Source: Chitinophagaceae bacterium UBA3961
Lineage (GTDB): Bacteria > Bacteroidota > Bacteroidia > Chitinophagales > Chitinophagaceae
NCBI GenBank assembly: GCA_002385265.1
Contig: DGDD01000152.1
Coordinates: 1 to 48,015 of the forward strand
Direction: 5' to 3'
Length of the DNA: 48,015 bases
The position numbers and the translations under genes are program-made. Positions within the stretch are counted from its first letter, which is position 1; each line of letters starts with the position of its first letter. Under the pieces are notes generated by a model, which was given only the letters and a program-made list of their open reading frames with translations, was not told the origin of the DNA and searched no databases. This document shows, in pieces, positions 31,573 to 40,800 of this stretch.

Positions 31573-33093
31573 TTATTTTGTTTGTTTGATAAACTCGTAT
31601 GGATTGTGTTCTACAAAATCTGCCACTGTAACAACACATTTCTCTACTTTACCATTCTTAATGGTAAAAGGCCAAACCTTGATACCATACAATGGATCAC
31701 TAAATGTTGCTAAGAAACGTCCCTCACCCAATGCCTCCAATACTGCATACCTTCCTTTGTGATGTTCAAATCGAGCAATTAAACTGTCTTTTTCCAACGC
31801 AATGGTCATTTTGCCATAAATGGCATGAACATAGGTTCCGGCAAAGTCTTTCAGCGGTAAACTGGTTTTAGGGTGTTGTGCAATTGTGTCTCTTTTCTTA
31901 TCCAGCCATTGTTGTTGCTGTTTTTCCTGCATGGTTTGCTGAGCGAAATAGGTTTTGTCATAGTTGCGGAACTGATTTCCTAAATAAGCGTCCATGATTT
32001 CCCATTTCAGCGACTCATAAAATGCATTCATATCTGTGTTGGTGAGTACAATGATGCCGGTTTTTTCTTCCGGAATCAGCGTTACACTGGTAACAAAACC
32101 ATTCACACCACCGGTATGTGACACTATTTTTCGGCCACAATATTCTTCCATAAACCAACCCAATCCATACAAATTGAAATGCCCTTTATTGTACAAATAG
32201 CCGCCATTTCCTAAAACCGAATGTGGGAATCGGGTTTGGTTAATGGCACTGGTTGGAATCACTTGCTTTCCTTCAAAATTGCCATTGGCTAGTAAGGCGG
32301 TAACCCAATTGCTTAGGTCTTTAGCGGAAGAGCTGATAGCACCTGCAGGAGCCATGTTGTCGATATCACCGTAAGGGATCAATTTTACTTGACCGTTTAC
32401 AACTGTGTGCGCGTAACATCTATTTGTGGCTGTCTTAATTTCTGAAGAAAGGGCTAATGTTCTCGTCATTTGCAAGGGACTAAAAATTCTTGATCGCAGG
32501 AATTCAGCCCAACTCATACCGCTTGCTGCTTTCAATACTTCGCCGGCTACTGCAAAGCCAGCATTGGTATAACCCCATTTTGTTCTGAAAGGATGATCGG
32601 GCTTCAACTTTCCGAACTTTTCGAATAATTGCTCCTTTGATAAATCAGAATCGAAATACATGAAGTCGCCCTGAAACGTCTCATATCCCATGCGGTGCGA
32701 CATCAAGTCTTTAACGATCATATTCTCTGTTACCCAAGGATCGTATACTTTGAACCAGGGCAGCCATTTCTTCACTTTATCATCCAAGCTTATTTTCTTA
32801 TCGGCTTCCAACATCGCTAAAGCGGTCCCTGTAAAGGCTTTTGAATTGGAGCCTATCATGAACAAGGTGTTTTCATCTACGGCTTCAGCACCGCCTAGCT
32901 TGGTAACGCCATAGCCTTTTACAAAAACAAGTTTTCCATTTTTTACAATGGCAACGCTTACGCCGGGTATTTGCCAGTTCTTCATCCCTCTAGCAACGTA
33001 GCCGTCAATACTGTCTTTTACAAAAGATGGAATGCTGTCCTGCGCTTTAAGCAAAGCCGGACAAAGCAATAATAGTAACAAGATTTTTTTCAT
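31573..33093 (-). CDS. Exported S12 serine hydrolase with C-terminal DUF3471-like domain
   Basis: A 506-residue exported enzyme of the beta-lactamase/DD-peptidase superfamily. Signal peptide 1-17. Nucleophile motif S82-N-S-K85, second motif Y175-T-N177, third motif HTGG in IVSHTGGVNG. After about residue 400 a separate beta-rich domain (DFAGTYVHAIYGKMTIALEKD) matches the DUF3471 type that follows S12 domains in Bacteroidota. Nine bases separate it from the next S12 gene upstream, so the two are cotranscribed. They are not close copies: the second lacks this C-terminal domain. The substrate is unknown. Confidence 0.9.
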   Translation of the reverse strand: MKKILLLLLLCPALLKAQDSIPSFVKDSIDGYVARGMKNWQIPGVSVAIVKNGKLVFVKGYGVTKLGGAEAVDENTLFMIGSNSKAFTGTALAMLEADKKISLDDKVKKWLPWFKVYDPWVTENMIVKDLMSHRMGYETFQGDFMYFDSDLSKEQLFEKFGKLKPDHPFRTKWGYTNAGFAVAGEVLKAASGMSWAEFLRSRIFSPLQMTRTLALSSEIKTATNRCYAHTVVNGQVKLIPYGDIDNMAPAGAISSSAKDLSNWVTALLANGNFEGKQVIPTSAINQTRFPHSVLGNGGYLYNKGHFNLYGLGWFMEEYCGRKIVSHTGGVNGFVTSVTLIPEEKTGIIVLTNTDMNAFYESLKWEIMDAYLGNQFRNYDKTYFAQQTMQEKQQQQWLDKKRDTIAQHPKTSLPLKDFAGTYVHAIYGKMTIALEKDSLIARFEHHKGRYAVLEALGEGRFLATFSDPLYGIKVWPFTIKNGKVEKCVVTVADFVEHNPYEFIKQTK

Positions 33094-33102
33094 GGTGTTT
33101 TA

Positions 33103-34383
33103 TTAATTGAGTGCACTGTATACAAGTACTTTGAATTTATTGGCCACTTCTCCCAATCCTGTTCTCCATTGCTGACGGTAGATTATTCCAATAATTTTTT
33201 CTTTTGGATCCGCCCAATACGTAGTTGAATAGGCTCCGCCCCATTCAAATACGCCAACAGGAGTGGGCAACAAGGCCGATCCTCTTTCCGTGGTAATGCC
33301 AAACCCTAAACCAAATTTGTTGACGCCATTGTCAATGTCGCCAATTTGATTCATGGTCATCATACGAACACTGTTTCTCGACAACAATCGTTTGCCGCCA
33401 TATTCCCCTCCATTTAATAACATTTGTAAGAAAATCGCATAATCTAATGCGGTAGATGAGAGGCCTGCACCACCCGATAAATAGGTTCCCGGAAGATTTG
33501 GATATTTGGAAATGAAAACGCCGTTGTATTGGAGTGTGTCGCCTGCAGGTTGCACTTTGCCATCTATTTCTTCATACAATGTTACCAATCGTGCTTGTTT
33601 TTCTTTTGGTAAGAAGAAATACGTGTCTTTCATTCCGAGTGGCTCAAATATTCTGGTGCGAAAGAACTCATCAAGGCTTTTGCCTGAAACAACTTCAATC
33701 AAATAACCCAATACGTCGGTGTTCAGTCCATAAGTATAACGTTCGCCTGGTTGATGCATCAACGGAAGCTTGGCCAGTGTTTTCATGTCTTTCGCAAGTG
33801 AGTGTCCATTTGGTACACCAAAACCGGCCGTGATGCCTGCTTTTGCATAGATCGCATTCGACTCTTTGCTTCCAATTTGCGCATAGCCAATTCCGGAAGT
33901 ATGTGTAAGCAGTTGACGAATGGTTATTTCAGACTTTGCAGGCATGGTAGTATAACTGCTGTCTTTTTCATTAAAGCTTGCCAATACAGTTGGTTTGGAG
34001 AATTCCGGAATGTATTTGGAAATGGGATCGTCGAGCAAGAACTTTCCTTCTTCGTACAACATCATCACAGCAACACTGGTGATGGCTTTTGTTTGGGAAG
34101 CGATGCGATAGATGGCATCTTTTTTTATAGGATCTTTCTTCTCCGGATCATTGAAGCCAAAAGCCTTGTGATACACTATTTTTCCGTCGTGAACAATAAG
34201 TGCTACCGTGCCATTCAATCTACCGGTGCCTAACCATTGCTGAACATTGTCATCAATTCTCTTCAATCGCTCTGATGAAAATCCTCCGGCTTCGGGAGTG
34301 GTGGCTGTTAAAACTTTACTTGAATTTTGTGCAACTACTACTGTTGCAATCAAAAGGAATAAGGGGAGAAAAATGTTCTTCAT
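33103..34383 (-). CDS. Exported S12 serine hydrolase
   Basis: A 426-residue exported beta-lactamase-fold hydrolase, with signal peptide 1-18. The nucleophile motif is S96-Q-T-K99; the YGLN segment (218-221) takes the place of YxN, as in the EstB/LACTB-like branch of the family. The third motif region reads FEWGGAYSTTYWADP instead of HTGG, which points to an esterase or amidase rather than a beta-lactamase. It precedes the other S12 gene by nine bases. A 10-base-spaced inverted repeat lies just upstream of its start codon. Confidence 0.88.
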   Translation of the reverse strand: MKNIFLPLFLLIATVVVAQNSSKVLTATTPEAGGFSSERLKRIDDNVQQWLGTGRLNGTVALIVHDGKIVYHKAFGFNDPEKKDPIKKDAIYRIASQTKAITSVAVMMLYEEGKFLLDDPISKYIPEFSKPTVLASFNEKDSSYTTMPAKSEITIRQLLTHTSGIGYAQIGSKESNAIYAKAGITAGFGVPNGHSLAKDMKTLAKLPLMHQPGERYTYGLNTDVLGYLIEVVSGKSLDEFFRTRIFEPLGMKDTYFFLPKEKQARLVTLYEEIDGKVQPAGDTLQYNGVFISKYPNLPGTYLSGGAGLSSTALDYAIFLQMLLNGGEYGGKRLLSRNSVRMMTMNQIGDIDNGVNKFGLGFGITTERGSALLPTPVGVFEWGGAYSTTYWADPKEKIIGIIYRQQWRTGLGEVANKFKVLVYSALN

Positions 34384-34392
34384 AGAACAAGC

Positions 34393-34418
34393 GTATTTGC
34401 TTCAAGATACGCAAATAC
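34393..34418. repeat. Inverted repeat upstream of the tandem S12 genes
   Basis: GTATTTGC (34393-34400) and GCAAATAC (34411-34418) are perfect inverted copies with a 10-base spacer. GCGTAT/ATACGC forms a second, overlapping pairing. There is no T-run. It is a candidate operator or intercistronic hairpin. Confidence 0.4.
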
Positions 34419-34426
34419 TGAATAGC

Positions 34427-35182
34427 TTATTCTTGTTCCGGCTTCCTAAATTCTCCAAACAAACTTTTGTATCGCATGTACTGGAGGTATGATTTCTTGA
34501 TATATGCTTGTAGTTCGTATTCAGAGGCAGTTTCAATAAATTCAACTTTTGGACGATAAATGCGAATGAAGGTATCGAGCTCTGCGCCGCGTAAGCCCGT
34601 AATTTTAATAATTAAAGCTCTGCTGAAACGATGATCGATGAATGCTTCCATTTCTTCTCTTAACAAGCGATCTTGGAAGGCCTCCATTCTTCTGTTTTTC
34701 CTGAATTGAAACAAGCGAATGAATTCATCGATATCCAATCCAACGCCATTAGGGCCTATGGAGGTAAGCGTGCTTAAATTAGGCCGTTGGAAATTAAAGG
34801 CTTTTGCATAGTCGAGTCGATTTTGAATGGAATCGCGGCGGTAGCTTTTAGGCATCACCACAACTTGTTTCAAATCCATGATGTTTACATGCAATGCCAA
34901 TTCGAAGTTCTGGATATTAACAATTTTAGCTACTGCGAACTTTGGCGTGGGTTTGCCCAGATATGAAAACCAGATGGAATCGTTTTCGTCAACAATGATG
35001 GTATATTTACCCTTTTCGTCGGTCATGGTACCTCCACCGTTATTACTTAATACACTTACTGCTTCTAATGTTTTTTGTTTAGTAACATCAAAAATCCGTC
35101 CACTCACTTTTACCTGAGCAAAAGTGGCAGAAGTAGCCAGTAGTGTAATTAAAGTAAATATGTAACCTTTAGACCTATTCAA
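34427..35182 (-). CDS. Secreted protein with carboxypeptidase-regulatory-like domain, TTG start
   Basis: A 251-residue exported protein. The signal peptide is followed by a carboxypeptidase-regulatory-like Ig fold (about 24-105: VSGRIFDVTKQKTLEAVSVL, TMTDEKGKYTI). The rest is helical and rich in Arg and Glu. Proteins of this plan occur widely in Bacteroidota envelopes without a known function. The only possible start is TTG at 35182: TAA lies two codons upstream and no ATG precedes the signal peptide. It lies 43 bases upstream of the S12 pair on the same strand and might be cotranscribed. Confidence 0.75.
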   Translation of the reverse strand: MNRSKGYIFTLITLLATSATFAQVKVSGRIFDVTKQKTLEAVSVLSNNGGGTMTDEKGKYTIIVDENDSIWFSYLGKPTPKFAVAKIVNIQNFELALHVNIMDLKQVVVMPKSYRRDSIQNRLDYAKAFNFQRPNLSTLTSIGPNGVGLDIDEFIRLFQFRKNRRMEAFQDRLLREEMEAFIDHRFSRALIIKITGLRGAELDTFIRIYRPKVEFIETASEYELQAYIKKSYLQYMRYKSLFGEFRKPEQE

Positions 35183-35279
35183 TGTTTAGGCGTTTTTTCT
35201 AGTTTTCAGGGTTCCGTGTATTTGACGCCGTGATATTACGATTGTTTTCGCAGTTATGGGGTCGAAACCATCGGTTTAA

Positions 35280-35849
35280 CTAATTTTTCAGAACCGTTTG
35301 TTCTACAATTCTTGGGAAATGAGCATGTTCAAGCGCATGAATTTTATGAGCCAATTGATCGGGAGTATCACCGGGTTCAATTGAGCAGGTAGCTTGGAAG
35401 ATATGATCGCCATGGTCGTAATGCTCATCTACATAGTGGATGGTAATCCCGCTTTGCTTCTCTCCGGCAGCAATCACGGCTTCGTGTACATGCATGCCAT
35501 ACATTCCTTTTCCGCCATAGTTAGGCAGCAAGGCCGGGTGAATATTGATGATTTTGTTTGGGTAGGCCTTGATCAGTCCACTCGGTATTTTCCAAAGGAA
35601 TCCGGCAAGTACTATAAAGTTGATTCCATGAGCTGCCAGTTCAGGTAGGTAGTGATTTCCCCTGAAAAAGATCTCTTTTTCGATGATTAAAGTAGGCACC
35701 TGCCATTCTTCTGCAATTGAAAGCACCCCTGCGCCGGGTTTGTTGCATACAATCAATCCAACCTTAATGGAAGAATGACCCTTCAAGTGTTCTAAAATTT
35801 TGCGTGCATTGGATCCGGCTCCAGAGGCAAAAATGGCGATGGTAGGCAT
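35280..35849 (-). CDS. purN: Phosphoribosylglycinamide formyltransferase PurN
   Basis: Third step of de novo purine synthesis: moves the formyl group from 10-formyl-tetrahydrofolate to GAR. The 189-residue length is normal. The N-terminal nucleotide-binding loop is FASGAGSN. Catalytic residues N102 and H104 lie in INIHPALLP, and D145 in DEHYDHGD matches the third catalytic residue of E. coli PurN. No other purine gene is adjacent. The enzyme is cytoplasmic, and its neighbours on the same strand (envelope proteins) are unrelated to purine synthesis. Confidence 0.93.
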   Translation of the reverse strand: MPTIAIFASGAGSNARKILEHLKGHSSIKVGLIVCNKPGAGVLSIAEEWQVPTLIIEKEIFFRGNHYLPELAAHGINFIVLAGFLWKIPSGLIKAYPNKIINIHPALLPNYGGKGMYGMHVHEAVIAAGEKQSGITIHYVDEHYDHGDHIFQATCSIEPGDTPDQLAHKIHALEHAHFPRIVEQTVLKN

Positions 35850-36019
35850 GAAAACTGATTTGGTGGCAAAACTGCCTTATTTAAACCGAACCTCCATAAA
35901 ATTCTTCAAAAATTAAACAGAAAAAGCAGTTTGTTTAAGGTTGCAAAAACCAATTTAAAAGAATTTGTACTAAAGATAGAAATGGGAGTGGAATATAAAT
36001 ACAATATATTGATTATTAA

Positions 36020-36337
36020 TTATTTATTGCCTGAAATTCGAGCCCACATTTTTTTCAAGTAAGAACGGAAGAAGGGAAACTGCCCGAAGGGAATACTGAT
36101 CAGAATAACGCAAAGTGGCCACAATAATGTGATCAAAATTAGGTAGAGGGGAATGCGTATAGCAGCATTCTCAATTTGCAATAACCCGAGGAGTGTTCTG
36201 CCTAGGTATCCACAGCAACTGCCCCCGAGGGCAAAAGTGATAAATATAAGTGCCAATTGAATTCCGGAAACATTCCATTTTTCTTGAAGTCGCTTAAACA
36301 TGGGTGCAAAACTGCTCCATTTTTTCGACTTATCCAT
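36020..36337 (-). CDS. Small two-helix membrane protein, DUF6787-like
   Basis: A 105-residue protein. After a charged N-terminus with MFKRLQEKWNVSG come two hydrophobic helices (about 26-50 and 62-84). The stretch between reads GGSCCGYLGRTLL, and SIPFGQFPFF near the end is the part that resembles DUF6787 proteins of Bacteroidota. Function is unknown. It lies divergent to the ACIII operon across a 218-base region. Confidence 0.7.
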   Translation of the reverse strand: MDKSKKWSSFAPMFKRLQEKWNVSGIQLALIFITFALGGSCCGYLGRTLLGLLQIENAAIRIPLYLILITLLWPLCVILISIPFGQFPFFRSYLKKMWARISGNK

Positions 36338-36473
36338 ATAAATGGAAGTCCTTAAATGAAACTTATTAACGGGTTGACAAAATCATGACATGTTTGCTTC
36401 AAATCATTCAAAAATAATTGAAAATTAAGCCGAAACGCAGACTAGCACTAGCTCAAAAAAAATTCAACAGTGT

Positions 36474-36505
36474 TGGCATTTTGTTAATTTCATAGCTTAT
36501 TTTTG
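36474..36505 (+). promoter_or_regulatory. Promoter of the act-cox respiratory operon
   Basis: Perfect -7 TATTTTTG (36498-36505) with TTG (36474-36476) 21 bases upstream. The start codon of actA lies 51 bases downstream. It is the only perfect -7 element found in the divergent region on this strand. Confidence 0.55.
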
Positions 36506-36555
36506 CAGCCAATATTGGAAATTTTTCCACATCATTTTCATCATATTCTATAGGT

Positions 36556-37821
36556 ATGAGCGAACTCCGAACCATTGCCCAGCGAATAGCACTTTCAGTA
36601 ATTCTTCTTTCATTCCTCTCATTTGCCAATGAGGCTGCTGCTCAAGACGGTAAAGCGTTGTTCAAAGCGAACTGTGCTGCCTGTCATAACATCGCAAAAG
36701 ATGCGACCGGTCCGGCATTGAAGGACGTAGAATCTCGCTGGCCCAGCAAACAATTGTTAGTAACCTGGATCAAGAACTGGAACAAGGCCGTTGCAACTGG
36801 CGACGCTTATGCAGTGAAAATTAAGGAATGGAATCCGGGTGTTGCGATGAGTGTGTTTGAAAACCTCTCCGACAAAGACGTAGATGCGATTCTCGCATAT
36901 ATTAAAACCGAAACGGATGCCTTGAATGCAGCTCCAACAACTGTTCCAGGTGGTCCGGGCGGAAAAACAGAAGAATCAGACAATTCACTGTTGTACGGTG
37001 TTTTGACCCTGATCCTCGCTGTAGTTTCATTGATCATGCTCCAAGTGAACGCCAACCTCCGCAAATTGGCAGATGATAAAGACGGCGTTCCTGCAGCTGA
37101 GCCAATTCCATTCTACCGTAATAAGTCTTACATCACTTTAATGACCATCGTGTTGTTCGTAATTGCCGGTTATTTCCTTAGCCAGTGGGCTATCGGAATG
37201 GGCCGTCAGAAAGGATACCAACCCGATCAACCGATCTTCTACTCACATAAAGTACACGCCGGTACTAACCAAATCAACTGTTTGTACTGCCATGGCGGTG
37301 CATATGAAGGCAAACATGCGAACATTCCTTCTGTGAACGTTTGTATGAACTGTCACAACAACATTAAAGAATACGGTGGTGAGAAACTGTACAAAGAAGA
37401 TGGAACTGAGGTGAACGGTACAGAAGAATTGAAGAAACTATTTGCTGCAGCCGGATGGGATCCTGCTCAGAACAAATATGTAGGTCAAGGCAAGCCAATT
37501 GAATGGGTGAAAATCCACAACCTGCCTGACCACGTTTACTTCAACCACTCTCAACACACCAAAGCAGGTAAAGTACAATGTCAAACCTGCCACGGAGAAA
37601 TCAATAAAATGGATGAAGTGTACCAGTTCTCTGAATTAAGCATGGGATGGTGCGTAAACTGTCACCGCGAAAGCAAAGTTGATTTCAACGATGAGAAAGG
37701 TGGTGGTAACAAGTTTTACAGCATCTACGAGAAATATCACAAAGAAATTAAAGAGAAGAAGAGAGACAGCGTAACCGTGAGTGATATTGGAGGTTTGGAG
37801 TGTCAAAAATGTCACTACTAA
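36556..37821 (+). CDS. actA: Alternative complex III multiheme cytochrome c, ActA
   Basis: Multiheme subunit of the menaquinol:cytochrome c oxidoreductase ACIII, which passes electrons from the Fe-S subunit toward the terminal oxidase. The 421-residue protein has a signal peptide (1-29), one cytochrome c domain with CAACH (40-44), two hydrophobic segments (about 145-163 and 192-212), and then five CxxCH motifs at 242, 263, 342, 366 and 416. The last ends one residue from the C-terminus. The five late hemes match the pentaheme ActA of Rhodothermus; the first is an added N-terminal domain. It is the first gene of the operon. Confidence 0.93.
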   Translation: MSELRTIAQRIALSVILLSFLSFANEAAAQDGKALFKANCAACHNIAKDATGPALKDVESRWPSKQLLVTWIKNWNKAVATGDAYAVKIKEWNPGVAMSVFENLSDKDVDAILAYIKTETDALNAAPTTVPGGPGGKTEESDNSLLYGVLTLILAVVSLIMLQVNANLRKLADDKDGVPAAEPIPFYRNKSYITLMTIVLFVIAGYFLSQWAIGMGRQKGYQPDQPIFYSHKVHAGTNQINCLYCHGGAYEGKHANIPSVNVCMNCHNNIKEYGGEKLYKEDGTEVNGTEELKKLFAAAGWDPAQNKYVGQGKPIEWVKIHNLPDHVYFNHSQHTKAGKVQCQTCHGEINKMDEVYQFSELSMGWCVNCHRESKVDFNDEKGGGNKFYSIYEKYHKEIKEKKRDSVTVSDIGGLECQKCHY

Positions 37822-37842
37822 TCAAATTCAGCGCGAAACAGA

Positions 37843-37868
37843 AACAATTCACAAATTTTCAAATTGTT
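37843..37868. repeat. Inverted repeat between actA and actB
   Basis: AACAATT (37843-37849) and AATTGTT (37862-37868) flank a 12-base loop within the 51-base gap. There is no terminator-like T-run. Confidence 0.35.
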
Positions 37869-37872
37869 ATAA

Positions 37873-40800
37873 ATGGCTAAGAAAAAATATTGGCAAAGTT
37901 TTACCGAGCTCAATCAAACTGAAACGCACCAGAAATTGGCTGCAAATGAGTTTCGCGAGGAACTGCCTGTTGTGAGTGGTGAAGGTAAAGGCATCGAAAA
38001 TGCTTCTGCTTCTCGCCGTGATTTCTTAAAGTATTTGGGTTTTAGTACGGCTGCTGCAATGGCTGCTGCTAGTTGCGAAACGCCTGTTAAGAAAGCCATT
38101 CCTTACCTCAACAAACCTCAAAACCTTGTTCCCGGTGTAGCTGATTATTATGCTACTACCTACGTGAGCGGTGGTGAGGCCATCCCTGTTGTAGCAAAAG
38201 TTAGAGACGGTCGCCCGATTAAATTAGAGGGTAACACGCTTTCAACATATTCAAAAGGTGGTACTTCTGCACGTGTACAAGCTGCCGTGTTAGACTTATA
38301 CGATACCGCTCGTTTACGTACACCGGTTTCAATTAGCGGAGATGCTAGCACTGCTTTGGCAATTGATGCTGCTGATAAAGCCATTTTAGAAGGTTTGAAA
38401 GATGCAAAAGTTGCCTTGGTAACTCCATCTATCTCTTCTCCTACTACTAAATTGGTGATCGCTGAGTTCTTAGCGAAATACCCCGGAAGCCGTCACGTTC
38501 AGTTCGACGCGGTTTCTTACAGTTCTTTGTTATTAGCCAACGAAGCAAGTTTCGGTAAAAAAGCCATCCCTTCTTATCATTTCGAAAACGCAAAAGTAAT
38601 TGTGAGCTTAAGCGCCGATTTCCTCGGTACTTGGTTGAGCCCTGTAACTTTTGCTAAACAATACGCGGCCGGTCGCAAATTCGACCAAAAGAATCCTGAA
38701 TTAAGCTTGCATGTGCAGTTCGAAAGCGCATTGAGTTTAACCGGTTCTAACGCCGACAAACGTTATACGCACGCTCCATCTGCTGAAGGAACTGTTGCTG
38801 CTGCTTTATTAGGTGCAGTTTCAGGAACCGGTGCTACCGGAGTTGAAGGTGCTTTGAAGAAAGGAATTGAAGCAACTGCAGAAGCATTGAAAGCTGCTGC
38901 CGGTAAAGCTTTGGTTGTTTCAGGAAGCACTGATCCAAACGTTCAAATTATCGTAAACGCTATCAACAACGCAGTAGGTGCTTACGGAACTACCATCAAC
39001 TGGGCAGCTCCTTTGCAAGTTGCGCAAGGTATCGATAGCGAATTTGAAACCTTGGTTGCCGATTTGAACAGCGGCGCTGTAAACGCTGTAGTAATCTACG
39101 GTGTGAACCCTGCTTACGAATATTACAATGCTGCCGGATTTGCTGCAGCCTTGAAAAAAGCAAAAATCTCTGTTTCATTGAGCGAGCGCTTAGATGAAAC
39201 AGCGAGCTTGTGTAAATACGCCGTTCCTTCTCACCACTTCTTGGAAAGCTGGGGCGACGCAGAACCTAAAGCTGGTTCTTACACTTTAATGCAACCTACC
39301 ATCAACCCTCTTTTCAAAACACGTCAATTCCAAGATTCATTGTTAGTATGGGCCGGAAGTGCCAATACGTATGAGTCTTTGTTCAAATCAACTTGGACAA
39401 GCAAATTGGGAAGCGCAGATGCTTACATGAAAGCTTTGCAAGACGGTGTAGTAGAAGCTCCTGCAACAGTTGCCGGTGCCGCTTTCAATGGTGCGGGTGT
39501 TGCTGCTGCTGTAAGTGCAGTGAGTGGTAAAAAAGGTGGTAAGTACGAATTAGTAGTATACCAAAAAGTAAGTTTGGGCGACGGTAAACAAGCGAACAAC
39601 CCTTGGTTGCAAGAGTTACCCGATCCAATTACCAAAGCTACTTGGGACAACTACGCCATCGTTTCTCCTCAATTCGGTAAAGAAGTATTAAAAATTGATA
39701 TCGCAGATTCACGTCAGGCAGATAAGTATGAAGTATTCATGAAGAAGCCTGTAGTGAAGTTCACCATCAATAAAAAAGAAATTGAACTTCCTGTATTAAT
39801 CGTTCCTGGTGTTCATGCCGGTACCATTGCTATTGCAGTAGGTTACGGTAGAACAAAAGCAGGTAAAGCAGGTAATGAGGTTGGTAAGAATGCTTATCAA
39901 TTCTTAACATATAGCGGTTCTACTGTTAGTTGGACTGTAAGTGATGTTGCAATTGCCAAAACTGAAACTTGGTATGAAGTTGCACAAACACAAACACACA
40001 GCAGCTACGAAGGTCGTCATGAAGTGATCAAAGAAGTTACTTTGAAAGATTTCAAAGCAAATCCTGAACTCATTCGTGAAGAGCGTAATGCTGAGTTGAA
40101 AAATTACGGTGGACTCGACAATTACGAAAGAGACGGATCACCTTATCCATTGCACGATCGCCCAGGTATCAAATGGGGAATGAGCATCGACTTGAACAGC
40201 TGTATCGGTTGTGGTGCTTGTAGCGTGGCTTGTACTGCAGAGAACAATATTCCTGTAGTAGGCAAGAGTGAAGTGTTGCGTTTCCATGAAATGCATTGGA
40301 TGCGCATCGACCGTTACTTCAGTGGTAACCCATACGATGCAGATAGCGTACAAACGATCTATCAACCAATGTTGTGTCAACATTGCGACAACGCTCCTTG
40401 CGAAAACGTATGTCCGGTGGCCGCAACCAACCACAGCAGTGAAGGTATCAACCAAATGACTTATAACCGTTGTATCGGTACACGTTATTGCGCAAACAAC
40501 TGTCCTTATAAAGTACGTCGCTTCAACTGGTTGGATTATACCGGAGCTGATAGCTTCAAAGACAACCAATTGACTGAAGGTGTTGGTAAGTTGGATCCTG
40601 CTGTATTCCAAATGAACGACGACTTAACCCGCATGGTATTGAACCCGGATGTTACTGTTCGTAGCCGTGGTGTTATCGAAAAATGTTCTTTCTGCGTACA
40701 ACGTACTCAAGAAGGTAAGTTGAAAGCGAAGAAAGAAGGTCGTGTATTGGAAGATACAGATGTGAAGAGCGCTTGTCAGCAAGCTTGTCCTACTGATGCG

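Noticed and set aside
33802..34233. 143-codon plus-strand frame over an S12 gene
   Set aside because: Antisense to a gene with clear SxxK and signal peptide; no start signals.
24573..34383. Antibiotic-resistance island (beta-lactamase-like and penicillin-acylase-like genes)
   Set aside because: S12 and S45 family membership does not show drug hydrolysis; no mobile element, resistance regulator or transfer signs were seen.
40138..40611. 157-codon minus-strand frame inside actB
   Set aside because: Shadow of the strongly biased codon use in the ferredoxin domain of ActB.
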